NCBI GenBank assembly: GCA_005773755.1
Contig: SXHE01000270.1
Coordinates: 1 to 11,001 of the forward strand
Direction: 5' to 3'
DNA length: 11,001 nucleotides
Source of the DNA: Planctomycetia bacterium
GTDB lineage: Bacteria; Planctomycetota; Planctomycetia; Gemmatales; Gemmataceae
Of this stretch, positions 1-7,304 are shown one piece after another. The notes below the pieces were generated by a model, which did no database searches, was not told where the DNA came from, and worked only from the letters and a program-made list of their open reading frames with translations. The position numbers were made by a program, and so were the translations under genes. The number at the start of each line of letters is the position of its first letter. The stretch's first letter is position 1.

Positions 1-2
1 CC

Positions 3-3000
3 GCCATCGACCACCGCCCGCGCATGGCGATTGACCAGGACCGCAAGACCGCGTGGCTGAGCGAGCCGGACGGTGTCACGCCGAAGGTGCTCAGCATCGA
101 CATGAAAGACCTGAAGCGCACCGACAGTGTCTCGGTCTGGACACCGGACCCGATGCGCAACGCGCCGATCCGCATGACGCTCGAAGGGAGCGACGACGGG
201 CGGCTGTGGTTCCGGCTCGCGGGCACGCACCCCGATCCGAAGGTGGTGCTGGTCGCGGGCGAAGTCGGCCCGATGGCCGCGCGCATCTTCGAGGGTACAC
301 CCGCCGCCGGGTACACGACATGGGATCAGGTGGTCGCGCTCACGAAGAACGTGAAGGCCACGGCCGAGGGCCGCGCGGGCGACATGTACTGGATCCGCCA
401 GCCCGACGATAAGGCCAAGCGGCCGACCGCCATCGTGTGGCACGGCAAGCTCGTTCAGCCAAAGACCGGGGCCGCGCGGATCGAGGTGATCGGCGACAAG
501 ACCGCGGTGATGGTGGACGGACGGCTCGAACTGCCGGTCGGCCCCGGCGCGCGATTCGTGGACGTGTACCTCGACGCCGGCACGCACGTCGTCACCGTGT
601 TCGCCGCGGCCGGCGCGAACACCAACACGCTCGAGGCGCGCTGGGCCACCGGCGACGCGACGACCGAACAGGTAACAACGACCCCGTTCCGCGCGACCGA
701 CTTCGACCTGGAGCGCCCAGAAGCGAAGGTCGCCGCTTCGCCCCGCGCACTGGGCGAAGCGGTCGCGGACAAAGAAGGCACGTCGTGGGACGTCAAGTTC
801 CCCGCGCTGAGCGTGCGGCACCTGCGCACCGTCATCCACGAGGACCGCGGCGAGGCGGTCGCGGTCAACCACATCGAGATCCGCGACAGCGAGAAGAAGG
901 TGCTCCACATCCCCACGGAGACGGACCTGCTGTCGCTGGCGACCAACGACGTGCTCGAGATCGCCGGCGGCGACGTGGTTACGGCGACCTACATCGACGA
1001 GGTGAACACGACCGGCGGCGCGCGGCTCCTCACGGGCAAGCTGACCGCGACCTATCACAATGCCAGCATCACCGCCATCGCCTACGACTTCATGAAGACG
1101 ACCGCGGGCGACGTCTACACCGTGCGCAAGGAGCTGCTCCGCATCGACCCCGGCGAGCGGATCGTGATCGAGGTCACAGACTTCGACCAGGACGCGACCG
1201 TCGCCGCGGACAAGATCAAGGTGGTGGTGTCCGTGAACAACGGCCCGCCGGTCGAACTGGAGGCCATCGAGACGGGCGAGAACACCGGCACGTTCACGAA
1301 GGAAGTAGACACGTCCGCGGTTCCGGCGGAGGGCAAGATCGTGGTGAAGGCCGGTGACCGCGTCTACATCCGGTACATCGACCAGCAGAACACGGTGCCT
1401 GGCCACCCGGCGCTCCGCGAGTCGGTGGTGTACGTGAACGAACCGACCGCGGGACGCGTGCGCGTCATCGAGACGCGGGCCACGCGCCCGGAACCGGTGC
1501 CCGGCAGCCCGGCAATCGACCAGGTGCCGATCCTCCGCTACCTGCCCGCCTCGCCCGCGTCGGTCGATCCGAAGTACGTCGCGGGGGTCGCGTTCGAGGC
1601 CCCGTTCACCGTGGAGGTGATCGACCGCGACGCCGCGAAGGACAGCCGCAGCAAGGTGATCGTGAAGCTGAAGACCACCAGTGGCGCGGAGGTCGATGTC
1701 GAGTGCGTGCTGGAAGACCGACAACTCAGCAGCACGGGCGCGGTGGACCGCCCCGGCATCGCGTTGCTCGAAGGCCGGTTCACCGGTCAGGTTATCCTGC
1801 AACTGGGCGGCAAGGCGAGTTCGTCACTCGTGCCGCTCACGGCCACGATGCCGCGCGACCTGATCGGCGGCCCCGTGCTAACAAAGGAAGAGATGGGCGA
1901 CGACGGGAAGGGCGGGCGCGACAAGACGCTCGTGACCCGCGTGTTGAACCTGAACGGGTCCGACCTGATCGAGGTCATCTACAAGGACGACAAGCGACCC
2001 GGCGCGGCGGCTCCCACGCCGCTGACCGCGAGCGCCCGGCTCATCACCGACGGCAAACTGGTGTGCGCCGACTCTGAGTACCAGAAGGACATCACCGCGG
2101 TGCATGTCGGCGAGCGGCTGTACCTCAAGGTGGTGGACTTCGACGCCGACCGCGGCCCGGATCGCGACAAGATCAAGGTGCGCATCAAGACCAAGCGCGG
2201 CGAAGACGAGACCGTGGAGCTGGTCGAGACGCTGGCCCACAGCGGCACTTTCACCGGCTCGGTGCTGTTGAAGCCCGTCGAGAAGCCGACCGCGGGCAAC
2301 ATCAAGCCGGAAACACCCGAACTGGAGTGCTACTTCGGCGACACCATCGAAGTGACCTACGCCGACGAGCGCGCCGCCAGCACGTCGGACGGCAAACTCG
2401 TCTCGTCGGCCACGGTCGCGGTGGTGATCGGCACCGACGGCAAGCTCCAGGCGTTCAGCAAGGTGTTCTCCGAGGAACAACTCGCGGTCGAGACGCAGTT
2501 CCACATCGCGGAGAGCCACTTCGAGCTGTTCAAGAGCCACAAGGCGCTCGGTCGCGAGGCCGACGCGAAGGCCGCGCTGGAGTCCGGCCGGCGGGTGCTG
2601 CGCGAGGTGATGGAGGACTACCCGAACCCGAAATACACGCCGCGCGTGTCGTACCTGCTCGGCCAGTTCGCCCAAGAGCTGAAGCAGTACGGCGAAGCGG
2701 TGGCCGCGTACCAGGTGATCGTGAAGCAGTACCCCGACCACGTCCTCGCTCCGGACGCGCAGTTCAAACTCGCCCAGAGCTACGAGGACGCCGGCGAGTT
2801 CAATCAGGCGCTTGAGGCGTACGTGACGCTGGCCGCGACATACCCGAAGAACCCGCTGATCGCGAACGTGATGGTGCGCATCAGCGAGCACTTCTACAGC
2901 AAGACCGAGAATTACAAGGTCGCGGCGCAGGTGGGCGAGAAGTTCCTGGAGAAGTTCGACGGGCACAAGTGGGGGCCGAAGATGGCGTTCCGCGTAGGCC

Positions 3001-3278
3001 AGTGCTACTACAAGGACAAGCAGTACGCGAAGGCCGCGGAGACGTTCGACAAGTTCGTGAAGACGTTCCGCGAAGACGCGCTGGCCGCCGACGCGATGTT
3101 CTGGGCGGGCGAGAGCTACCGCACCGCGAACAACATGAAGAAGGCGTTCGAGAGCTACAACAAGTGCCGCTGGGACTACCCGGCGACCGAGGCCGCGAAG
3201 TACGCCCGCGGCCGTCTGGCCCTGCCGGAAATGCTCCGCCAGTTCGAGGAAGCGTCCAGCGGGCTGGACAAGAACTGA
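3..3278 (+). CDS. Large modular protein with tandem beta-type repeats and C-terminal TPRs, 5'-truncated
   Basis: The frame is open to the window edge, so the gene probably begins upstream; the first ATG in the window is at 24. Numbering from that ATG (1084 residues), residues about 140-215 have an IEVIGDKTAVMVDG...LDAGTHVVTVFAA pattern reminiscent of PA14-like sugar-binding beta domains (weak). Residues about 300-790 hold at least three related modules. Each has a V-x-D-x-D core (near 383, 531 and 703), a conserved G-x-FTG turn (near 421, 584 and 741), and most end in a GD-x-I/V-x-x-x-Y-x-D strand (near 316, 444, 646 and 772). Residues about 818-1065 are TPR-like helical pairs (QYGEAVAAYQVIVKQYP, EFNQALEAYVTLAATYP, QYAKAAETFDKFVKTF), like CpoB/YbgF or BamD. 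The tolQ-like gene starts 115 bp downstream, so I infer an envelope scaffold or partner of that motor. Signal peptide cannot be assessed. Confidence 0.88.
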   Translation, partial: AIDHRPRMAIDQDRKTAWLSEPDGVTPKVLSIDMKDLKRTDSVSVWTPDPMRNAPIRMTLEGSDDGRLWFRLAGTHPDPKVVLVAGEVGPMAARIFEGTPAAGYTTWDQVVALTKNVKATAEGRAGDMYWIRQPDDKAKRPTAIVWHGKLVQPKTGAARIEVIGDKTAVMVDGRLELPVGPGARFVDVYLDAGTHVVTVFAAAGANTNTLEARWATGDATTEQVTTTPFRATDFDLERPEAKVAASPRALGEAVADKEGTSWDVKFPALSVRHLRTVIHEDRGEAVAVNHIEIRDSEKKVLHIPTETDLLSLATNDVLEIAGGDVVTATYIDEVNTTGGARLLTGKLTATYHNASITAIAYDFMKTTAGDVYTVRKELLRIDPGERIVIEVTDFDQDATVAADKIKVVVSVNNGPPVELEAIETGENTGTFTKEVDTSAVPAEGKIVVKAGDRVYIRYIDQQNTVPGHPALRESVVYVNEPTAGRVRVIETRATRPEPVPGSPAIDQVPILRYLPASPASVDPKYVAGVAFEAPFTVEVIDRDAAKDSRSKVIVKLKTTSGAEVDVECVLEDRQLSSTGAVDRPGIALLEGRFTGQVILQLGGKASSSLVPLTATMPRDLIGGPVLTKEEMGDDGKGGRDKTLVTRVLNLNGSDLIEVIYKDDKRPGAAAPTPLTASARLITDGKLVCADSEYQKDITAVHVGERLYLKVVDFDADRGPDRDKIKVRIKTKRGEDETVELVETLAHSGTFTGSVLLKPVEKPTAGNIKPETPELECYFGDTIEVTYADERAASTSDGKLVSSATVAVVIGTDGKLQAFSKVFSEEQLAVETQFHIAESHFELFKSHKALGREADAKAALESGRRVLREVMEDYPNPKYTPRVSYLLGQFAQELKQYGEAVAAYQVIVKQYPDHVLAPDAQFKLAQSYEDAGEFNQALEAYVTLAATYPKNPLIANVMVRISEHFYSKTENYKVAAQVGEKFLEKFDGHKWGPKMAFRVGQCYYKDKQYAKAAETFDKFVKTFREDALAADAMFWAGESYRTANNMKKAFESYNKCRWDYPATEAAKYARGRLALPEMLRQFEEASSGLDKN

Positions 3279-3393
3279 GTTCGTGTTTGGTGTTTCGTGG
3301 TTCGTGTTTTGATCGCTGGCTCGCGTCGTTTCGCGGCCCGGTCGAACGTGGGACACTGAACACCAAACACTACACACCAAACACTAATTACAG
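3279..3393. repeat. AC/GT-rich intergenic inverted and direct repeats
   Basis: This spacer is unlike the surrounding GC-rich DNA. GTGTTTGGTGT at 3283-3293 is the exact reverse complement of ACACCAAACAC at 3360-3370 and again at 3374-3384, so two alternative 11-bp stems are possible. GTTCGTGTTT occurs twice (3279-3288 and 3300-3309), and ACACCAAACACT occurs twice (3360-3371 and 3374-3385). The sequence CACTGAACACCAAACAC (3354-3370) recurs with one mismatch at 7265-7281, also just before a start codon. It could act as an mRNA structure between the TPR gene and tolQ, or be a dispersed genomic repeat. Function unknown; no poly-U tract supports termination. Confidence 0.7.
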
Positions 3394-4134
3394 ATGCTGT
3401 TTGCCGATAACGAGTGGTGGCGCGCCGGCGCGATGGGCTACATGATCGACGGCGGGCCGTTCATGTGGCCGATCCTGCTGTTGGCGGTGATCGGGGCGGG
3501 TGTCATCATCGAGCGGTTCCGCGCGCTGCGGCTCATCGCCATTGATGCCGAGGCGCTGCGCCGTCAGGTGCTCGACCTGCTCCACCAGGACAAGGTCGAA
3601 GAAGCCGTCGAGCTGTGCTCGCGGTCGCACGGCCCCGTGCCCGCGATCCTCGCGGTCGGCATCCACCGGTACAAACTGCTCCGCAAACTGAATTACGACC
3701 CCACCAAGATCGAGGAGCAGGTGGTCAAGGCGATGGAGGACTACAGCTCTCACATCACCGCGGCGCTGGAGAAGAACCTGCCGATCCTCTCGACGGTCGC
3801 GACCGTGGCCCCGATGCTCGGCTCGCTCGGCACGGTCGTCGGCATGGTGCTCATGTTCGAGGGGATCGCGTCGATGGGCAAGGAAATGGACATCATCAAG
3901 GTGGCCGCGGCCGGCATCAAGGTGAAACTGATCGTCACCGTGTGGGGGCTGATGGTCGGCATCCCGGCGTACATGTTCTTCAACTACTTCACCTCGGTCG
4001 TGAGCGCGCACATTCTGGAAGCGGAAGAGACCGCGACCGAACTGGTTGAAGCGCTGATCTTGCAGTTGGCCCCCGGAACCGGCGACAATGCGGCCCCGAA
4101 CGCGCCGCCGGCCCTCGCGAAGGGGGGCACCTGA
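3394..4134 (+). CDS. MotA/TolQ/ExbB proton channel family protein
   Basis: This is an inner-membrane subunit of a Tol/Exb-type proton-driven motor. The 246 residues fit the family (about 220-250) and show three membrane segments: about 21-40 (MWPILLLAVIGAGVII), 129-157 (ILSTVATVAPMLGSLGTVVGM) and 176-199 (IVTVWGLMVGIPAYMFFNYF). A cytoplasmic loop lies between TM1 and TM2. Thr147 (LGTVVG) and Thr182 (IVTVWGL) occupy the places of the conserved channel threonines of ExbB. The C-terminus is a short Ala/Pro-rich tail. No clear Shine-Dalgarno precedes ATG 3394; ATG 3433 is an alternative that would remove 13 residues but keep TM1. The stop codon overlaps the next start. TolQ, ExbB or a planctomycete-specific paralogue cannot be separated by sequence alone; no TolA, TolB or TonB is in view. 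Confidence 0.93.
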   Translation: MLFADNEWWRAGAMGYMIDGGPFMWPILLLAVIGAGVIIERFRALRLIAIDAEALRRQVLDLLHQDKVEEAVELCSRSHGPVPAILAVGIHRYKLLRKLNYDPTKIEEQVVKAMEDYSSHITAALEKNLPILSTVATVAPMLGSLGTVVGMVLMFEGIASMGKEMDIIKVAAAGIKVKLIVTVWGLMVGIPAYMFFNYFTSVVSAHILEAEETATELVEALILQLAPGTGDNAAPNAPPALAKGGT

Positions 4135-4574
4135 TGGCCGCCGGACCCGCGACCGGGAAGGGGGCCGCGCACGCCGCCTGGGTGATGAACCTCCTCACCG
4201 ACTTGGCCTTCAACCTGCTCATCTTCTTCGTGGTGTGCGCGTCGAGCGCGAAAGAGCAGAAGGGGAAGCCGCAGCAGGTACCCAGCACGCAGAGCGACGC
4301 CAAGCCGAGCGAGGCCAAACAGCAGAACGTCGAAGTGGCAATGACGCGCACGACTGTGTCGCTGAACGGGGCCATGATGCCGGTGCCGGAACTGAAAACC
4401 AAGCTCGCCGCGCTGCTGGTCAACAAGGCCAAGCCCGAAGACAAGATCGTCGAGGTCAAGAGCGCGAAGGACACGCCCTACAGCCACTGGATTCAGGTGA
4501 CGGGCGCGATCGAGGAAGCCGGCGGCGTCGTAACGCTCCAGGTCGAAGTGGACAAAGAAGTGATCGTCAAGTAA
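4134..4574 (+). CDS. ExbD/TolR-type biopolymer transport protein (first copy)
   Basis: This is the predicted stator partner of the preceding TolQ/ExbB-like protein: one N-terminal membrane helix (about residues 16-38, WVMNLLTDLAFNLLIFFVV) followed by a periplasmic domain. Asp23 in this helix matches the essential proton-carrying Asp of TolR/ExbD. Residues 39-66 are a Lys/Gln/Ser-rich linker. The rest has the family's pattern: a strand with a Leu-Asn-Gly turn (VSLNGAMMP), an amphipathic helix (VPELKTKLAALL), and a final helix-strand containing EEAGG. The ATG shares its A with the TGA of the upstream gene, and a G-rich Shine-Dalgarno (4120-4127) lies within that gene, so translational coupling is likely. 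The 146-residue length is normal. The lead before the helix has few basic residues, unusual for this family. Confidence 0.88.
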   Translation: MAAGPATGKGAAHAAWVMNLLTDLAFNLLIFFVVCASSAKEQKGKPQQVPSTQSDAKPSEAKQQNVEVAMTRTTVSLNGAMMPVPELKTKLAALLVNKAKPEDKIVEVKSAKDTPYSHWIQVTGAIEEAGGVVTLQVEVDKEVIVK

Positions 4575-4605
4575 AGCCGCAAGGCTTCGCACGGGGCGAG
4601 TTGGA

Positions 4606-5013
4606 ATGAAGTTCAAGCGGCGAAAACTGGAGGCGGTGCCCCCATTCGTGGGGATGGCCGACATCGTCTTCAACCTCGTGCTGTTCTTCCTCATCCTGGC
4701 GAAGATGCAGGACGAGACCCAGATCAAATGGGAGCCGGCACAGGCGTCCGGCGCAAAAGTCGTCGTAAAAGCGAAGGTTTCGCTAACGGTGGACGAAGAC
4801 AGTAAGGTATATTTGAACGGTAAACAGGTCGGCCTGTTGAATCTGACCGCGCTCGTGCAGGCCGAACTCGGAGACTCCCCACCAGGCGACCGCGCCGTAC
4901 TGCTGAAAATCCACAAGGACACACTCGCCGCCACGTTCGAAGACCTGATCGCGAAGGTGAGCGAGGCCGGCGGCGAGATGGTGCACGTGGTCGAAGACGA
5001 ACGCCCGCAGTAA
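4606..5013 (+). CDS. ExbD/TolR-type biopolymer transport protein (second copy)
   Basis: This is a second, divergent stator subunit of 135 residues. A basic start (MKFKRRK) orients the single membrane helix at about residues 12-33 (MADIVFNLVLFFLILAKM), with Asp19 as the expected proton-carrying residue. The periplasmic part repeats the family layout: a VSLTVDEDSKVYLNGK strand-turn, a helix (LTALVQAELGD), a VLLKIHKD strand and a C-terminal helix ending in EAGGEMVHVVED. It starts 31 bp after the first copy; the spacer holds a small GNRA-loop hairpin (AAGCC-GCAA-GGCTT, 4574-4587 including its closing pair). Two adjacent ExbD genes with one ExbB gene suggest a mixed or alternative stator. They are not recent duplicates: recognisable similarity is limited to the membrane helix and family motifs. 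Confidence 0.87.
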   Translation: MKFKRRKLEAVPPFVGMADIVFNLVLFFLILAKMQDETQIKWEPAQASGAKVVVKAKVSLTVDEDSKVYLNGKQVGLLNLTALVQAELGDSPPGDRAVLLKIHKDTLAATFEDLIAKVSEAGGEMVHVVEDERPQ

Positions 5014-5071
5014 CCGACCGACAACCCGCTTTGCCCTTCCCAGGGCCGGGCGCTTCTTGGCGAGGTGACGA

Positions 5072-7228
5072 ATGAAAGTTCGCCTGTACTCACTTTCCGT
5101 CGCGGTGCTCGCACTGTGCGCGGCACCCGCTCTGGCGGCACCGCCGCCCGCGCCACCGGCCGCGAATCCCGCGGCCACGGCCCGCGCGATCGACAAGCTG
5201 CTCGCCGAAGAGAACGGTGGGGTCAAGACGCAAGTCGCCCCACTGGTCGAAGACCTTGCGTTCCTCCGCCGGGTCTCCGTTGACCTGAACGGTCGCATCC
5301 CGACCGACGCCGAGATCACGAAGTACATGGCGTGGCCGGCCACCGAGCGCCGTGCGAAGGCCATCGAAGACTTCATGGCCCGCGACCAGTACGCCGACCG
5401 CTGGGCCATTTTCTACAGCGACCTGTTCCGCGTTCGTTACGGCTCCGACGGCGGGCCGGCGCTTCAAGCGTGGGTCCACCAGGCCGTGCGGAACAACGTT
5501 CCCTACGACGTGCTCACCCGCAAGTTGCTAGCGGCCTCCGGTCGTGCCGGCAGCCAGCCGGAAACCGGCTTCATCCTCGGCGACGACGCCGACCCCTACG
5601 CCCTCACGGGCGCGGCCTCCCAACTCTTCATGGGCGTGCGCATCTCGTGCGCCCAGTGCCACAACCACCCGTTCGACGTGTGGAGCCAGGAAGACTTCTA
5701 CGACCTCGCCGCGTTCTTCGGCAAAACCCAGCGTGTCGAGCACCGCGTGAAGATGCAGATCCTCGGCATCTTCTTGAACGAGCGCACCGAGACCGCGATC
5801 ATGTGGCCGCCCGAGACGAAGGCTCAGGGCAAGCCCCGCAAGGCGGTCCCGGCTAAGTTCCCGTTCGAGATGGACAAGGCCGACGGCCCGAACAAGCATC
5901 TCGCCCGTATGAAGGCGCTCCGCGAGTGGCAGGACGCCGACGCGAAAGCGAAGGCCGCGGCGAAGGGCACGAACATCGACGACCTGATTGACGGTGGCGG
6001 CACCGGCAAGAAGGCGGACCCGCTCGAGGGCGTGTCCGAAGAGATCAAGGCTGCGATGAAGAAGCTCGACCTTGAGGGCGACCTGTACAAAGCGAGCGAG
6101 TTGCGCCGCAAGCTGGCCGAGTCCGTGACCGACCCGCGGAACCGGTTCTACTCCCGCGCGTTCGTGAACCGCGTGTGGGCCGAACTGATCGGCCGCGGGT
6201 TCGTGAACCCGATCGACGACTTCCGCAACGACAACCCCGCGAGCCACCCGAAGACGCTCGACTTCCTCGCCGACGAGTTCGTCGCCAGCGGGTACGACTT
6301 CCGGTTCCTCGTGGCGACCATCGTGCGCACCGAGGCGTACCAGCGCGGTCACCTGTTGGGCACCGTGCCGGCCATCGACCGGCTGGCCGCGGAGAAGGCG
6401 TTCACCGCCACCCCCGCCCGCCGCATGGGGAGCGAGGCGCTGTTCGACAGCATCGTGCAGGCCGGGCACCTGTTCACCCCGAAGCACCGCCCGGGCGAGA
6501 ATGTCACCACGGTCATCACCTACACGCAGGTCGCGGTCGCGGTGAAGGAAGACCCGAAGAACCCCGGCAGTGTGAAGCCGCCGCGCCTGGGCGACCCCAA
6601 ACCGGCGATGCCGGCCATGCCCGCGATGAAGGCCGGGGCCTACGACTTGGAGAAGGGCATCGAGGTGGACTTCAAGGACGCCCTCAAGAAGAAAGACCTG
6701 CTCCAACTCGAGAAGATGACCGCGAAGTCGCCGGAGGAACTCGAAGCGGAGATGATGATGAAGAGCGGCACAATGCCCGCCGGCACCCGCATCCGGTACG
6801 TCACGAAGGAAGTGAAGACACTGGTGGACGACAACCCACGGTTCACCAGTTCGATGCGAATGGCCAGCCCAGCTCCCGTGGGGCACTTCCTCCGCGTGTT
6901 CGGCCAGACCGACCGCGCCGCCCTCGACGAGCGCCGCGACCACAGCCCGTCGATGCGGCAAGCGCTGATGATGCTCAACGGCAAACTGACCAACGAGGCC
7001 GCCCGCGTCGGCCCGCTGGAACCAGTCGCGCCGCTCATCACCGGAGCGAAGGCCGACGTGGACGCGGCCATCAAGTTGGTGTATCGCGAGGCCCTGACCC
7101 GCGAGCCGACGGCCGAAGAACTGGCCGACGCGAAGGCCATCATTAAGGAAGCGGCCACGCCCGCCGAAGGGCTGGCGGACCTCCGCTGGGCCTTGTTCAA
7201 CAGCAACGAGTTCCGGTTCATCCCGTAA
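5072..7228 (+). CDS. Secreted DUF1549/DUF1553 domain protein
   Basis: This is an exported planctomycete-type protein of 718 residues; the biochemical role of these domains is not established. A Sec signal peptide is clear (basic MKVR, hydrophobic core, predicted cleavage after residue 22 at APALA/APP). The DUF1549 part (about 30-240) includes DLNGRIPT-type and WAIFYSDLFRVRYG motifs and CAQCHNHPFDVW at 193-204, a CxxCH as in c-type haem attachment. A charged, Lys/Ala-rich segment fills about 260-345. DUF1553 follows from about 352 (NRFYSRAFVNRVWAELIGRGFVNP, split here by position 375), interrupted by a low-complexity PAMPAMPAM stretch near 511, and ends in the usual FNSNEFRFIP. The start is supported by GAGGTG at 5062-5067. 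The N-terminal planctomycete cytochrome domain found in larger relatives is absent. The DUF1501 gene directly downstream is its usual partner. Confidence 0.93.
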   Translation: MKVRLYSLSVAVLALCAAPALAAPPPAPPAANPAATARAIDKLLAEENGGVKTQVAPLVEDLAFLRRVSVDLNGRIPTDAEITKYMAWPATERRAKAIEDFMARDQYADRWAIFYSDLFRVRYGSDGGPALQAWVHQAVRNNVPYDVLTRKLLAASGRAGSQPETGFILGDDADPYALTGAASQLFMGVRISCAQCHNHPFDVWSQEDFYDLAAFFGKTQRVEHRVKMQILGIFLNERTETAIMWPPETKAQGKPRKAVPAKFPFEMDKADGPNKHLARMKALREWQDADAKAKAAAKGTNIDDLIDGGGTGKKADPLEGVSEEIKAAMKKLDLEGDLYKASELRRKLAESVTDPRNRFYSRAFVNRVWAELIGRGFVNPIDDFRNDNPASHPKTLDFLADEFVASGYDFRFLVATIVRTEAYQRGHLLGTVPAIDRLAAEKAFTATPARRMGSEALFDSIVQAGHLFTPKHRPGENVTTVITYTQVAVAVKEDPKNPGSVKPPRLGDPKPAMPAMPAMKAGAYDLEKGIEVDFKDALKKKDLLQLEKMTAKSPEELEAEMMMKSGTMPAGTRIRYVTKEVKTLVDDNPRFTSSMRMASPAPVGHFLRVFGQTDRAALDERRDHSPSMRQALMMLNGKLTNEAARVGPLEPVAPLITGAKADVDAAIKLVYREALTREPTAEELADAKAIIKEAATPAEGLADLRWALFNSNEFRFIP

Positions 7229-7238
7229 TAACCCATGT

Positions 7239-7262
7239 GCCGCGCCGAACAGCCGGCGCGGC
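7239..7262 (+). other. GC-rich hairpin between the DUF1549 and DUF1501 genes
   Basis: GCCGCGCCG (7239-7247) pairs perfectly with CGGCGCGGC (7254-7262) around a 6-nt loop, starting 10 bp after the stop codon at 7228. No U-tract follows, so a classical intrinsic terminator is unlikely. It could stabilise the upstream mRNA end or attenuate read-through into the next gene. Confidence 0.45.
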
Positions 7263-7264
7263 TT

Positions 7265-7281
7265 CACTGAACACCGAACAC
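7265..7281 (+). repeat. Second copy of the AC-rich intergenic repeat
   Basis: CACTGAACACCGAACAC matches 3354-3370 at 16 of 17 positions. Both copies lie in the last 25-40 bp before a start codon, and both are followed by further CA-rich sequence. Confidence 0.65.
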
Positions 7282-7304
7282 ACAACACAAACAAGGAACT
7301 GCCC

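Noticed and set aside
1878..3380. 500-codon open frame on the minus strand opposite the TPR gene
   Set aside because: It mirrors the codon bias of the plus-strand gene, has His/Arg/Leu-rich low-complexity composition, and no start signal or family motif.
5033..5046. Small hairpin GCCCT-TCCC-AGGGC before the DUF1549/DUF1553 gene
   Set aside because: Five pairs with no U-tract are too common in GC-rich spacers to call a regulatory site.
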